From positions 1 through 64,000 of the forward strand of contig DATHTE010000129.1 of the NCBI GenBank assembly GCA_035463475.1: 64,000 bases of DNA, in the 5' to 3' direction. Made by a program: the position numbers and the translations under genes. The notes under the pieces were generated by a model. That model ran no database searches. It was not told where the DNA came from and saw only the letters and a program-made list of their open reading frames with translations. Of this stretch, positions 42,203-52,271 are shown piece by piece. This DNA is from JACPDI01 sp035463475 (GTDB lineage: Bacteria > Acidobacteriota > Vicinamibacteria > Vicinamibacterales > 2-12-FULL-66-21). Positions within the stretch are counted from its first letter, which is position 1. The number at the start of each line of letters is the position of its first letter.

Positions 42203-43912
42203 ATGGCGGATCGGGTGTCGCAGCTCACCGCGGATGTTCAGCGCCTCTCTCGAACAGTCCAACAGCTCGAGCGCCGTGTCGTCGAGCTCGAGGGGGCGCT
42301 CGCCGTCGCAGCGGCCGCCGGATTGCGCCCGCCGCCCGCCGGCAGCCTGGCTGCGAGCGCGCCCCAGGGTGATCCCGCGACGACCGTCGATGAAGGACTC
42401 TCCACCCTGTCCGGCGCGATGGCGCTCGTGGGACGCACGCTCGTCGTCCTGGGCGGCGCGTACCTCCTGCGCGCGCTGACCGAAGCGCACGTGCTTCCCA
42501 AGTCCGCGGGAGTGGCGCTGGGGCTGATGTACGCGACGGTGTGGCTGGCGGCGGCCGCTCGCCGCGCCGTCCCCTCGGCCAGCGCGACCTTCCACGCGAC
42601 GGCGGCCACGCTCATCGTCCTGCCGATGGTGTGGGAGGCGAGCTTCAAGTTCCAGATCGTGCGCCCCGAGGGCAGCGCCGCCCTTCTGGCGCTGTTCGCG
42701 GCCGCAGGCCTGGTCGTCGCGGTGCGACGACGGATCGAGCCGATCGCCTGGGTGGTGGCGCTCGGCGTCTCGGCCGGGGCGGTTGTGCTCGGCGTCGCCA
42801 CGCGCGGGTTCGTGAGCCACACGATCCTTCTCATCGCCGTCGGGATCGCGGCCGTGTGGATCGGATATGTCTGCGACTGGATCCTGCTGCGCTGGCCGAC
42901 CGCGGCGCTCGCCGGTGCGATGGTCGCCGGCGTCACCCTGCGCGGCGCGAGCGGGCAGGAACCGCTCGCCGCATTCGGCGTGCAGGTGCTGTTCTTCGCA
43001 GCGTATCTCGGGAGTTTCGCGCTGCGGACGCTGTTCCTGGGGCGGGCCGTCATTCCATTCGAGGTCGCGCAGTCCATCGCGGTCGTCGCGATCGGCTATG
43101 GCGGCGCGATCTACGTGACCGCCGCGACCGGCGCGAAGGTGGTCACGCCGGGGCTCCTCGGCCTGGCGTTCGGCGCCGCCGCGTACGCCGTTGCGTTCGC
43201 CTTCGTCGAGCGGCGGCGGCCCCCCCGCAACTTCTTCTTCTATGCGTCGCTCGCGCTCACCTTCGTGCTCGCCGGCGCCGTGCTCGCGCTGGGCAGCGCC
43301 GGCGCGGCCATCCTCTTCTCGGCCCTGGGGACCGTCGCGGCGATCGCGGCGCGCCGCGTGTGCCGGCTCACGCTCGCGATGCACTGCACGGTTTACGTGC
43401 TCGCCGCCGCGCTGCTGTCGGGTCTGGCCTGGACCACGGCGGCGGCGCTTTTCGGGAGCCCGTCAGGCGGGTGGTCCGTGCCCGGCGCCCCTGCGCTCGT
43501 CGTGCTCGCCGCGATCGCGCTGTGCGTGCTCATCCCCGCGCGGCGCTGCGACGACGACGGAATCGGACGGGGCATACCGCGGTACATCCTCCTCACGCTG
43601 TTCGTGTGGACCGCGTCCGGCGCCATCGTGGCATTCATGGCGACGACGGCCGGCCTGGACGCCGCCTGGGTTGCCGCCACGCGCACCGTGGTGCTCGTCG
43701 CCGCCGCGCTGCTGCTCGCCTCGGGACGCGCCGGGGCGCTGGCCGACGCGCTCTGGATGGTGTACCCGCTGCTCGCGATCGTGGCGATGAAGCTGCTCGT
43801 CGAAGACCTTCCGCGCGGCCGGCCCTCGACACTCATGGTGGCGGTCGCCGCCTACGGCCTGGCGCTGATCGCCGGCCCCAAGCTCCTCCGGCAGCGCGGC
43901 CCGCTGGTGTGA
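42203..43912 (+). CDS. polytopic membrane protein, DUF2339-like
   Basis: 569 residues from ATG 42203. A short N-terminal coiled coil (VSQLTADVQRLSRTVQQLER) precedes about fourteen hydrophobic helices, the pattern of DUF2339-type proteins, whose function is unknown. It begins 32 bp after hyaD and is in the same direction, so it may be read through from the hydrogenase promoter, but no functional link is evident. I see no catalytic motif. GTG 42173 would add 10 residues without a signal. Confidence 0.65.
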   Translation: MADRVSQLTADVQRLSRTVQQLERRVVELEGALAVAAAAGLRPPPAGSLAASAPQGDPATTVDEGLSTLSGAMALVGRTLVVLGGAYLLRALTEAHVLPKSAGVALGLMYATVWLAAAARRAVPSASATFHATAATLIVLPMVWEASFKFQIVRPEGSAALLALFAAAGLVVAVRRRIEPIAWVVALGVSAGAVVLGVATRGFVSHTILLIAVGIAAVWIGYVCDWILLRWPTAALAGAMVAGVTLRGASGQEPLAAFGVQVLFFAAYLGSFALRTLFLGRAVIPFEVAQSIAVVAIGYGGAIYVTAATGAKVVTPGLLGLAFGAAAYAVAFAFVERRRPPRNFFFYASLALTFVLAGAVLALGSAGAAILFSALGTVAAIAARRVCRLTLAMHCTVYVLAAALLSGLAWTTAAALFGSPSGGWSVPGAPALVVLAAIALCVLIPARRCDDDGIGRGIPRYILLTLFVWTASGAIVAFMATTAGLDAAWVAATRTVVLVAAALLLASGRAGALADALWMVYPLLAIVAMKLLVEDLPRGRPSTLMVAVAAYGLALIAGPKLLRQRGPLV

Positions 43913-43949
43913 CAGAATGCCTGCTGCGGCACGTCCGCAGGAGACAGGC

Positions 43950-44270
43950 ATGACTCTCACTACCACATCGGTCGTCGAAGGGCGCCCGGTGAGCCGCTAC
44001 ATCGGCGTCGTGACGGGCGAGGCGATCATCGGCGCCAACATCTTCCGCGACATGTTCGCGACCGTCCGCGACATCGTCGGCGGCCGCTCGGCCACTTACG
44101 AGAAGGCGCTCAACGAGGCGCGCGAGACGGCGATGGCCGAGATGCAGAAGCGAGCGCAGGAGCAGGGGGCCAACGCCGTGATCGGCATCGACATCGATTA
44201 CGAGGTCCTCGGCCAGGCCAACGGCATGCTGATGGTGGCCGTCAGCGGGACCGCCTGCGTCATCGGCTAA
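43950..44270 (+). CDS. YbjQ/UPF0145-family protein
   Basis: 106 residues. IGVVTGEAIIGANIFRDMF and the late GANAVIGIDIDYEVLG are the family signature; members form pentameric rings and are named heavy-metal-binding without proof. Start at ATG 43950 has CAGGAG 7 bases upstream. It stands alone between the DUF2339-like gene and the palindrome that ends the convergent ADOP gene. Confidence 0.88.
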   Translation: MTLTTTSVVEGRPVSRYIGVVTGEAIIGANIFRDMFATVRDIVGGRSATYEKALNEARETAMAEMQKRAQEQGANAVIGIDIDYEVLGQANGMLMVAVSGTACVIG

Positions 44271-44273
44271 GCG

Positions 44274-44302
44274 GGAATAAGTGGGACTGTCCCACTTATT
44301 CC
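44274..44302. terminator. 13-bp perfect inverted repeat overlapping a stop codon
   Basis: GGAATAAGTGGGA, a CTG loop, then TCCCACTTATTCC. It lies between convergent genes, so it could terminate both. The minus-strand arm contains the TAA stop of the ADOP gene (44298-44296), so the repeat supplies the stop. Confidence 0.7.
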
Positions 44303-47034
44303 GCGCGCAGCGCGGTCAGCGGGTCCACGCGCGCCGCGCGGCGCGCCGGCACGTACGCGGCGATCAGCGCGACTCCCAGCAGAAGGAGCAGCGCGCCTGC
44401 GAGCGCGGTGGGATCGGTCGGCTCGAGCCCGAACAACAGGCTTTCGAGGTAACGCGAGGAGAGGGACGCCGCGCCGAGCCCGGCGGCGAGCCCCGCGGCC
44501 GTCAGCCGTCCCGCGTCGGCAAGGACCATCGATTGCACCCGCCGGCGCTCGGCGCCGAGCGCCATCCGGATCCCGATTTCCTGCGTCCGACGCGTCACGC
44601 TGTACGCCATGAGGCCGTACACGCCGACGCAGGCGAGCAGCAGCGCCAGCCCCCCCAACAGCGTCGCGAGCGTCGCAAACAGGCGCTCTTCGCGCAGTGA
44701 GTGGCGTATCTCCGCCTCCTCCGATCGCACGCGGTCGATGGGCAGGTCCTTGTCGACCGCCGCGACGACCTCGCGCACCGTTCCGGCGAGATCCTCCGGC
44801 GGTCCCTCGGTCCGCACCGCGAATGTCCCGCCGTAGAGCACCTGCGTCCGATAGGAGAAGAAGACCGTCGGCGGCGGCGGCTGTTTCAGATCGACAACGT
44901 GAATGTCGGCCGTGACGCCGATCACGCGGTACGTTGGTGCAGCAGGCCGGTTACTGATCCTGAACGTTCGTCCGACGGCGTCGATCGTGTTGAAGCCGAG
45001 TCTGGCGAACGTCCGGTTGATGACGACGGGGATGATCTCCCCCTTGCGCTCTGCGCCGGTGAAGCCGGTGCCGGCCAGTAGAGGAATCCTGAACGTCGCC
45101 AGGAACCGCTCGTCGACGACCAGCCGATTGATGTCGATGTCCGCGGCGGGAGGCTTGCCGTCGACTTGATGCAGCGAGGATCGGGACGACCACCCGTACA
45201 GCAGCCCGTGCTGCGAGAAGGACGCCCCTTGCACGCCTGGCAACGCCCGCAGGCGCGCGAGCAGTTCGTCAACGATCCGGTGAATGTGATCGTCATCGTA
45301 GCCGAGCAGGCTCGCGTCGACGCGGAACAGCAGCACGCCGCGCGGCTCGAACCCGGGGTTCACGCGCTCGAGGTTCCGCATCGAGTGCACGAGGAGACCG
45401 GCGGCCACGAGCACCACGACGGACAGCGCAATCTGCGCGGCGAGCAGGGTGCGCGCCAGCCGCAGGCGCGGACCGCGCACCGCGAACGCGCCCGCGTCGT
45501 CGCTGGCCCCCCTGATGCTGCGGATCGCGGGCACCGTGCTGCTGCGGAATGCAGGCACCAGGCCGAAGATCATCGTGCACACGATAGACGCGGCGAAGCC
45601 GAACGCGAGGACGCGCCCGTTCAGGGCGACGCTGAGCCCGCCCGCCGCCGGATCGACCCCGAGCGCGGGGATGAGCCCCTGCGCGAGCCACTGCGCCGCG
45701 ACAAGCCCCACGCCGCCCGCGGCCAGCCCGATGATGGCGCTCTCGGCCAGGAACTGGCGCACGATGTGGCCCCGGGAGCCGCCGATGGCCAGCCGCACCG
45801 CCACTTCGCGGTCGCGGGCGGCGCCGCGTGCGAGGAGCAGATTGGCGAGATTGGCGCACGCGATCAGCACGACCACCACGACGATGCCCGCCATGATCGT
45901 GATCGGCTCGACCAGCTCCTGCCGTTGCTCGAACATCCCGCGGGCGGCCGACCTGAGCTCCACGCTGAACGGCCCCTTCAGCGCCTCCGGGTTCGTCGCG
46001 GCAATCGCTGCGCGGATTGTCGTCTCGATTTCCGGCTGGACGTCCGACACGTTCGCGCCAGCCGGGAGCCGCGCCATCAGGACGAGCCACCAGTGCGCGG
46101 GGTGGCGCCCCTTGAGGGCGTCGGGGCTCGGCTCGCGCACGAACCGGTCGCGGAGGGCGAGCGGCAGCGTGACGTCCGACGTCTCTCCGACCTGCCGCGT
46201 GCCGTTGAACCCGGGTGGCGCGACGCCGACGATCGTCGTCGGCACGCCGTTCACGCGCACCACGCGCCCGACGGTGTCGGCGCGCGCGCCAAAGCGACGC
46301 TGCCAGAGCGCGTAGCTGATCACGGCGACCGGCTCGGGCGCGTCCGCCCGATCGTCTGACATGGTAATGAAGCGGCCGGAGGCGGGCCTGATGCGAAGCG
46401 CGGCGTAGTAATTCCCGGACACCGCCTGCGCCGTCGCGACGCGCGAGTCGCTGTCCGCAGCCAGGCTCACCTGGTAGAGATCCGCGAAGCCAAACACGTC
46501 GGCGCGGCCGCGGAGCTGACTGCGGGCGGCTTCAAAGGCGTCGTACGAGAACGAGGTCGAGCTGCTCACGCCGTCGCGGACGTCGTTCCAGCCGTTCAGC
46601 GAGGAATAGAGGTGCTGCCTTCCCGCCACCCATCGCAGGACAAGCAGGCGGTCCGGGTCCGCGACCGGCAGCTTTGCGAACAGCACCGCGTCGGCGAGGC
46701 TGAACACCGCCGCGCCCGCCGCCATGGCGGACCCCAGCGAGAGGACGGCAATGACCGCCGGCATCGGCTGCCGCGCGATCGCGCGACAGGCAAAGCGGAT
46801 GTCCTGGAACAGCAGGTCGAGCGGGCCGAATCCCCAGTACGCGCGGCTGTCCTCGCGCACGCGCGTGGCGTTGCCGAACTGGCGGAGCGCCGCCCCGCGG
46901 GCGGACGCCTCGTCCATCCCCTCGGCCACGAGCCGCCGCGTCTTCTGCTCGATGTGGAACTCGATCTCCGCGCGCAGCTCGTCGTCGAGGCGGCCGCGGC
47001 GCGCGAGAAACCACAGGCGGCGCAGGAATGACAT
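44296..47034 (-). CDS. ADOP-type ABC transporter permease (MacB/FtsX family)
   Basis: 912 residues. The first 75 or so (ELRAEIEFHIEQKTRRLVAE, RGAALRQFGN) are the PadR-associated N-terminal domain. Two MacB periplasmic-core/FtsX modules follow, each with a leading helix and C-terminal three-helix FtsX unit (ARGAARDREVAVRLAIGGSR and RRTQEIGIRMALGAERRRVQ). Such duplicated orphan permeases are a hallmark of acidobacteria and usually lack an adjacent ATPase, as here. PadR gene starts 10 bp upstream in the same operon. Substrate unknown. Confidence 0.93.
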   Translation of the reverse strand: MSFLRRLWFLARRGRLDDELRAEIEFHIEQKTRRLVAEGMDEASARGAALRQFGNATRVREDSRAYWGFGPLDLLFQDIRFACRAIARQPMPAVIAVLSLGSAMAAGAAVFSLADAVLFAKLPVADPDRLLVLRWVAGRQHLYSSLNGWNDVRDGVSSSTSFSYDAFEAARSQLRGRADVFGFADLYQVSLAADSDSRVATAQAVSGNYYAALRIRPASGRFITMSDDRADAPEPVAVISYALWQRRFGARADTVGRVVRVNGVPTTIVGVAPPGFNGTRQVGETSDVTLPLALRDRFVREPSPDALKGRHPAHWWLVLMARLPAGANVSDVQPEIETTIRAAIAATNPEALKGPFSVELRSAARGMFEQRQELVEPITIMAGIVVVVVLIACANLANLLLARGAARDREVAVRLAIGGSRGHIVRQFLAESAIIGLAAGGVGLVAAQWLAQGLIPALGVDPAAGGLSVALNGRVLAFGFAASIVCTMIFGLVPAFRSSTVPAIRSIRGASDDAGAFAVRGPRLRLARTLLAAQIALSVVVLVAAGLLVHSMRNLERVNPGFEPRGVLLFRVDASLLGYDDDHIHRIVDELLARLRALPGVQGASFSQHGLLYGWSSRSSLHQVDGKPPAADIDINRLVVDERFLATFRIPLLAGTGFTGAERKGEIIPVVINRTFARLGFNTIDAVGRTFRISNRPAAPTYRVIGVTADIHVVDLKQPPPPTVFFSYRTQVLYGGTFAVRTEGPPEDLAGTVREVVAAVDKDLPIDRVRSEEAEIRHSLREERLFATLATLLGGLALLLACVGVYGLMAYSVTRRTQEIGIRMALGAERRRVQSMVLADAGRLTAAGLAAGLGAASLSSRYLESLLFGLEPTDPTALAGALLLLLGVALIAAYVPARRAARVDPLTALRAE

Positions 47035-47043
47035 GCTGTCCCC

Positions 47044-47427
47044 CTAGATCTTCGATGGGTCGGGCGGGTTCATCACGCGCGCGATCGCCTCCGTCAGGCG
47101 GCTGAAACTGTCCTGCGCTTCGCCGAGGCGCCGCCGCCCGCGCGGCGTCAGCCGGTAGTAGCGGGCGCGCCGGTTGTTCGCAGAATGCCCCCACTCGGAG
47201 GCGACCAGGCCCTGGATCTGCAGCCGCTGCAATGCTGGATAGAGCGAGCCTTCTTCGATCTGCAGGGCATCTCCGGACGTCCGCTGGATGTGCTCGGCGA
47301 TGCCGTAGCCGTGCATCACGCCCGCGGTAAGTGTTTTGAGGATGAGCATGTCGAGCGTGCCGGGCAGCAGGCCGGCACGCTCCTCCGGCCGATCGTCGCG
47401 CGCGCTTCTGCGCTTGTCGCTTCCCAT
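47044..47427 (-). CDS. PadR-family transcriptional regulator
   Basis: 127 residues with the PadR winged helix (LLPGTLDMLILKTLTAG, HGYGIAEHIQ, EEGSLYPALQRLQIQGLVAS, RRARYYRLTPRGRRRL). These regulators typically control the adjoining transporter; the ADOP permease follows after 9 bp. A C-terminal helix (FSRLTEAIARVMN) dimerises. The ligand cannot be inferred. Confidence 0.95.
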   Translation of the reverse strand: MGSDKRRSARDDRPEERAGLLPGTLDMLILKTLTAGVMHGYGIAEHIQRTSGDALQIEEGSLYPALQRLQIQGLVASEWGHSANNRRARYYRLTPRGRRRLGEAQDSFSRLTEAIARVMNPPDPSKI

Positions 47428-47452
47428 AGAAAGGCTATGGGAGCGGACTCTA

Positions 47453-50257
47453 TCACGGTTCTGGCGCCAGTGTCACCACCAGGTGACGATCGGCCGGGAA
47501 ATACTGGCGGAACATCTCGCGGACCGCCTCCGGCGTCACGGCGGCCACTCGCTCCGGCACGCCGAGGATCAGGAGCGGGTCGCGTCCCTGCAGGTGCTTC
47601 GATTGCAGGGCGCCCAGCCAGTAGCCGTTCTGGCGGACCGACGTCTCGTGGGCGCGGCGGGAGGACTCTTTCGCGCGGTTGACGTAATCCGCAGACGGCA
47701 GCTCTTCCTTCAGCCGCTTGACCTCCTGGAAGATCCGCTCAATCATCGCGTCCACGTTTTCGGGAGCGCCGCCAAAGCTGATGTTGACCGATCCGGTGCC
47801 GCTCTGGGGCCGCGCATCGCTGTACGCCACCGACACGGTGTACGTCTGGCCGAGATCCTCGCGAAGGATGTCCCGCAATGAGATCTCCAGGACGGTGGTG
47901 GCCGCGTGCAGCCGCGTCATTTCCGCTTCGTCCATCGGTGGATTCGCCTCGAACGCGATGAGCGTCTGGGTCTTCGGCTCGCGTCCTTTCCTGACGACCT
48001 CGCGGCGCACCCCGGTGGGGAACCTGATCCCCACGTCCTTGAAGCCGCTCGTGGCCTCCCCGCTCGAGGGCAGCGAACCCACGTACTGGGCGAGCAGGGG
48101 AATCGCCTCTTCCACCTTGACATTGCCGACGACGAAGAGCGTGAAGTCCGCTGCGTTGGCGAACCGCTCGCGGTAGTACGACACCATCGCAGACCGATCC
48201 AGCTGCGAAATGCGCGCTGTCGTGAGCAGCTTTGCCGTGTAGTGGTTCGAGGTGGTGAGCTCCGAGACGCGCTGGGAGAACGCGGCGGTCGGGCTGCTTT
48301 CGCGGTTCGCGACCGACGCCTCGAGCTGCTTCTTGAGCAGCGCAAACGCGTCGTTGTCGTCGCCGGGCATCGTGAACGCGGCGTAGAGCAGCTGCAGCGC
48401 GAACGGGAAGTCGGCCGGCGTGCTCGAGCCCGAGATGCCGTGCGTCGACAGGCTCACGGAGGGCCCTGCCGTTGCCAGCCGTCCCGCGAGCACCTTCGGG
48501 AGATCGATCGCGCGCAGGCCCGCCAGCCCCGAAAGCATCACGTGCACGTGTGACAGCGCGGCTTCGGGGTACAGCTCCGGCGGCGCGAGCGACGCGCCAC
48601 CCCGCGCGTACATGGAGAACAGCACCTGGTCGTTCTTGAAATCGGTCGGCTTCAGCCACGCTTCGACGCCATTCGAGAAGCGAACGATCGTGACGCCCAG
48701 CTCCGGCAGCTCGCGGCGATCGCTGACCGCGCCAGGCACCGGTGCCTTTGGAAGGAGATCGCGGCGGGTCTCGGTTTCCGTCCACGCAGTCACGGGCGCT
48801 TTCTCGCCCGCCGTCAACGCCGCGAGCAGCTCGGCCGGCGTGGGCACGACGAGATTGGCCTTCTGCGGAGAGACGGCGAGCACCACGCGACTCCCCTCTC
48901 CCAGCAGGCGCCGCATGGCGGCGCTGGTCTCCTCAGCGCCGGTGCCCGGGAGAAACTGCCGGACCATCCGCAGTTCGTACTCGATTCCCGGGCTCGGCTC
49001 ACCGATGAGAAAGTGGCTGATGTACTCAGTTGCGAACGAGGCGCTCTCCGTCTTGTCCCGTTCGGCGTACGCGCGCTCGTAGGAGGCGATCATCCACTTC
49101 TTCGCGCGCTCCAATTCGGTGCTCGTGAACCCGAACCGGCGCAGCCGTTCGGCCTCCACCGCGAGCGCGGTGAGACCTGCCTGGAGGCCTCCGTCAGTCA
49201 CGGTCGCGCCGAGGTTGAACGAATCCACCTTGGCGCTCAGCGAACCGCCTGAGGCGCCGGCGTTGAGGAACTTCGCGTCCGGGCGCTGCGCGAGGTCCTC
49301 GAGGCGATCGTTGATCATCTGCACCGCCAGGCGCTCGACCAGATCGCGGCGGTAATCCGCGACGCGCCCCTCCGGGTTGGCAGGGAATTTCCGCACGATT
49401 GCCACCGACGAGCGCTGCGCCTCCGGGTCCGTCGCCACGTTGACGAGCGTCTCACCGTGCAGCGGCACGGCGTCGTCGCGCGCGGGGACCGGTTCCGCCG
49501 GGTTCTTCAGCGCGGAGAAGGACGCGCGGATCGCGTCTTCCATCTTGCCGACGTCCACGTGACCCACCACGACGACGGCCATCCGGTCCGGCCGGTAATG
49601 CTCGCGGTAGAACGCCCGCAGCCGCTCCGGCTTGAACGTCCTGAGGACTTCCGGTTTGCCAATCGGAAGCCGCTGGGCGTACCGCGACTGGTGGTAGAGG
49701 ACGGGGATCTGCTTGTCGCGAAGGCGGGATCCGGCGCCGAGGCCCAGCCGCCACTCCTCGAGAACAATCCCGCGCTCCTTGTCGATCTCGCCCGGGTCGA
49801 GCGTCATGCCGCCCGCGAAGTCGGCAAGCGTGACGAGCCCCTTCTCCACGAGCCCTTCGCGGTCGGTCGGAAGCTGCAGCATGTAGGCGGTCTCCGTGAA
49901 ACTGGTGTACGCGTTCACGTGGGGACCGAGGCGCGAACCGGTGGATTCGAAGTAGGCGACGAGCTCGCCCGGCTTGAAGTGCGTCGTCCCGTTGAAGGCC
50001 ATGTGCTCGAGCATGTGCGCGAGCCCCTGCTGATCGTCCGCCTCGTCGAGCGAGCCGGCCTTCACGGCCAACCGCAGCACGACGCGCTTCTCCGGGCGTT
50101 CGTTGTGGCGGACGTAGTACGTGAGGCCGTTCGGCAGCGTGCCGGTGCGCACGGCGACGTCGAACGGAATCCGCTGTTCGAGCGGGATGGAGGGGGGCGC
50201 CGCGGGCTGGGCCTGCAGGGACGCCGCGAGCAGAACGCCGCACAGCTGCAATAACAT
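47453..50257 (-). CDS. secreted M16-family zinc metallopeptidase (pitrilysin-like, two-domain)
   Basis: 934 residues from ATG 50257, with a signal peptide (MLLQLCGVLLAASLQA). The inverted zinc motif HMLEHMAFNGTTHF and a downstream Glu in the usual place make the N-terminal half the active one. The second half (from GVTIVRFSNGVEAWLKP) is the catalytically inactive paralogous lobe. It resembles the acidobacterial and Bacteroidetes periplasmic M16 peptidases. The gene continues the leftward run after the ferritin-VIT1 gene (8-bp spacing). Confidence 0.93.
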   Translation of the reverse strand: MLLQLCGVLLAASLQAQPAAPPSIPLEQRIPFDVAVRTGTLPNGLTYYVRHNERPEKRVVLRLAVKAGSLDEADDQQGLAHMLEHMAFNGTTHFKPGELVAYFESTGSRLGPHVNAYTSFTETAYMLQLPTDREGLVEKGLVTLADFAGGMTLDPGEIDKERGIVLEEWRLGLGAGSRLRDKQIPVLYHQSRYAQRLPIGKPEVLRTFKPERLRAFYREHYRPDRMAVVVVGHVDVGKMEDAIRASFSALKNPAEPVPARDDAVPLHGETLVNVATDPEAQRSSVAIVRKFPANPEGRVADYRRDLVERLAVQMINDRLEDLAQRPDAKFLNAGASGGSLSAKVDSFNLGATVTDGGLQAGLTALAVEAERLRRFGFTSTELERAKKWMIASYERAYAERDKTESASFATEYISHFLIGEPSPGIEYELRMVRQFLPGTGAEETSAAMRRLLGEGSRVVLAVSPQKANLVVPTPAELLAALTAGEKAPVTAWTETETRRDLLPKAPVPGAVSDRRELPELGVTIVRFSNGVEAWLKPTDFKNDQVLFSMYARGGASLAPPELYPEAALSHVHVMLSGLAGLRAIDLPKVLAGRLATAGPSVSLSTHGISGSSTPADFPFALQLLYAAFTMPGDDNDAFALLKKQLEASVANRESSPTAAFSQRVSELTTSNHYTAKLLTTARISQLDRSAMVSYYRERFANAADFTLFVVGNVKVEEAIPLLAQYVGSLPSSGEATSGFKDVGIRFPTGVRREVVRKGREPKTQTLIAFEANPPMDEAEMTRLHAATTVLEISLRDILREDLGQTYTVSVAYSDARPQSGTGSVNISFGGAPENVDAMIERIFQEVKRLKEELPSADYVNRAKESSRRAHETSVRQNGYWLGALQSKHLQGRDPLLILGVPERVAAVTPEAVREMFRQYFPADRHLVVTLAPEP

Positions 50258-50265
50258 GGCTCGCC

Positions 50266-51354
50266 TCAGGCGATGAGCTCGCCGAGCAGGTAGCCGACCA
50301 GGGCTACTCCGAACCCGACGATGAACATGTCGCGGCCGCTCACCCAGATGCCGCGCCCTGTGAAGATGCTCCGGGCCGCGCCGATCGCGAAGTGCGCGAG
50401 CATGCTGACCGTCAGCGACAGCCAGATCGCCGGGCCGTGATCGAGGACAATGAACGGCACGATCGGGATCACCGCTCCGACCAGCGTGGAGATGCCGGTC
50501 ACGACCCCATCGAACAGCGGCGACAGCTCCGCGGGGTGGATGTTCAGCTCCTCGCGCACTTTCGTGTCGAGCGCCTGCACAGGATCCTGCATCACGGCGT
50601 GCGCGGTCTCGCGCGCGCGCTCCGGAGTCAGCCCGCGCGCTTCGTAGATCAGCGCGAGCTCCTCCTCCTCCACCTCCGGCATGAGCCGCATCTCGAAGCG
50701 CTCGGTCTCGACCTGGTGCGCCTGCACCTCCGCTTCGCTCTTCGCGGCCAGGTAGCCGCTGGAGCCCATCGAGAGCGCGTCGGCGAGCGCGCCTGCCAGG
50801 CCGCTGATGATCACGATGTGGGGCGCGACGTTGGCGCCGATCACGCCGGCAATCAGGCCGAAGTTCGCCGTCAGCCCGTCGTTGAAGCCGTAGACCACGC
50901 TGCGGAGGTATCCGCCCGCGCCGCCGGTGTGCCACGGCTCGTCGTCGCGGCCGAGGAGTGTCGCCAGCTCGCGCGCGTGCTCGGCGGAGTCCGCCGCGAT
51001 CTCGACGGCAGCCTTGTGCGTACGGCGGTTCCCCTCGCGGCGCGCGAGCCCGAGATAGGCCCGGACCTCGCGCCCTTCATCGGCGACGATCATCGGCAGA
51101 ATCAATCCGGAGCCGAACCGGCGCGACAACCAGGCCATCAGGCGCGACTTGATGGTGGGGGAGAAGGAGGGAAGCGGCTGGTTCGTCTCGGCGAACAGCT
51201 CCGCCCATTTCGCAACGTGCCGGTCCTCGACAACGGCGAGCTTGGTGAACAGCTCCCGTCGTTTCTCGTCGGGCTCGCTGGCGGCGAGCTTGCGGTAGAG
51301 GAAGGCCGCGTCGCGCTCGTCGCGGTAATGGTCTTCCCAGGCGGTCTCGGTCAT
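50266..51354 (-). CDS. ferritin-like/VIT1 fusion (MbfA-like iron exporter)
   Basis: 362 residues. The N-terminal 150 residues form a ferritin-like four-helix bundle with Glu/His ligands (WEDHYRDERDAAFLYRKLAA, VVEDRHVAKWAELFAE). The C-terminal half is a VIT1/CCC1 transporter (GFNDGLTANFGLIAGVIGA, GALADALSMGSSGYLA, three further helices). Bacterial MbfA exports iron and protects against peroxide. ATG 51354 starts the family's MTETAWEDHY. The longer upstream frame has no support. Confidence 0.93.
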   Translation of the reverse strand: MTETAWEDHYRDERDAAFLYRKLAASEPDEKRRELFTKLAVVEDRHVAKWAELFAETNQPLPSFSPTIKSRLMAWLSRRFGSGLILPMIVADEGREVRAYLGLARREGNRRTHKAAVEIAADSAEHARELATLLGRDDEPWHTGGAGGYLRSVVYGFNDGLTANFGLIAGVIGANVAPHIVIISGLAGALADALSMGSSGYLAAKSEAEVQAHQVETERFEMRLMPEVEEEELALIYEARGLTPERARETAHAVMQDPVQALDTKVREELNIHPAELSPLFDGVVTGISTLVGAVIPIVPFIVLDHGPAIWLSLTVSMLAHFAIGAARSIFTGRGIWVSGRDMFIVGFGVALVGYLLGELIA

Positions 51355-51463
51355 TGAATAGAGGATACAGGCTTCAAGGCTTGCCTCGCCGAAGCGTGCC
51401 GCCGCCGCAGGCGAGGGCGGGTTCAGGGCAGGCTCGACCGAGCGCCTCAAGCGCCCAGCCGCC

Positions 51464-52228
51464 TCAGCGCCTGGCGCCGGCGGGCAACCAGATTGATCTG
51501 GCGGTCTGCTCGCGGTGGTCGAGGCCTGCCGCCTCATCCAATTTCCGCAGAGTTTCGGGCAGCGTCCGCGCGAATCGCCAGGTGTCCGCACGGCCGCCGA
51601 GGGCCCGCCAGGCCTGCGCCCACTCGTCCCACCAGGGGCTGACGCGCGTGGCGATGGGCTCGATGACGAGGACCGCCGCGCCCGCGCGCCCTCGGGCGAT
51701 CAGCGCCGCCAGCAGCTTCCGTCGTTCGTCAGAGCTGAGTTCGTTGATGGTATACGCCGCGACGAACAGATGCCCTTCCCCAGCCCGCCGATGTTCGCGC
51801 ACGAACGACGAGACGTCGCTGCGGATCACTCGATGACGGAGAGCGAACCACCGGTAGGTCGCAGCGGCCTCGGTCAGCGTCCACGCCTGACGATCAGTGC
51901 CGGTCACCAACGGTCGCGCACCGGTAGCGGAAGCGATCGCCGCCCCGGCCGCGCCTGTACCACAGCCGAGATCGATGACGTGCGTGACCGTGGCCGGGTC
52001 GATCCCGAGCGAGCGTGAGACCTCTTCGATCACGATGAAATGGAGGGGACCGTAGAACAGCGCGAACGCCGCACGCTTGCCTCTCCCGTCGAGCGCGGCG
52101 CCGCCGACCCGATGCCGCCGCTGCACGTAATCGGCCGAGAGCGCGCGCAGCGCGCGCGTGACTTCGGGAAACCGCAGCTCGGCCAGGTGCCGCGCTTCGA
52201 GCGCCGCTATCCACCCCTCGAACGTCAT
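51464..52228 (-). CDS. SAM-dependent methyltransferase
   Basis: 254 residues from ATG 52228. Motif I VIDLGCGTGAAGAAIA defines a class I Rossmann methyltransferase; AAYTINELSSDERRKLL and VLVIEPIA follow as later strands. The N-terminal region FYGPLHFIVIEEVSRSL is reminiscent of Rsm22-type rRNA methyltransferases, but I cannot confirm this. The gene is divergent from the SRPBCC gene at 52272. Confidence 0.75.
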   Translation of the reverse strand: MTFEGWIAALEARHLAELRFPEVTRALRALSADYVQRRHRVGGAALDGRGKRAAFALFYGPLHFIVIEEVSRSLGIDPATVTHVIDLGCGTGAAGAAIASATGARPLVTGTDRQAWTLTEAAATYRWFALRHRVIRSDVSSFVREHRRAGEGHLFVAAYTINELSSDERRKLLAALIARGRAGAAVLVIEPIATRVSPWWDEWAQAWRALGGRADTWRFARTLPETLRKLDEAAGLDHREQTARSIWLPAGARR

Positions 52229-52271
52229 TGCGAACCCCTGAACCCTAACCCTGGTTGTACACTCCCCAGCC

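Noticed and set aside
50258..50935. N-terminal extension of the M16 peptidase
   Set aside because: It overlaps the VIT1 gene in another frame and lacks motifs. The peptidase starts at ATG 50257 with a signal peptide.
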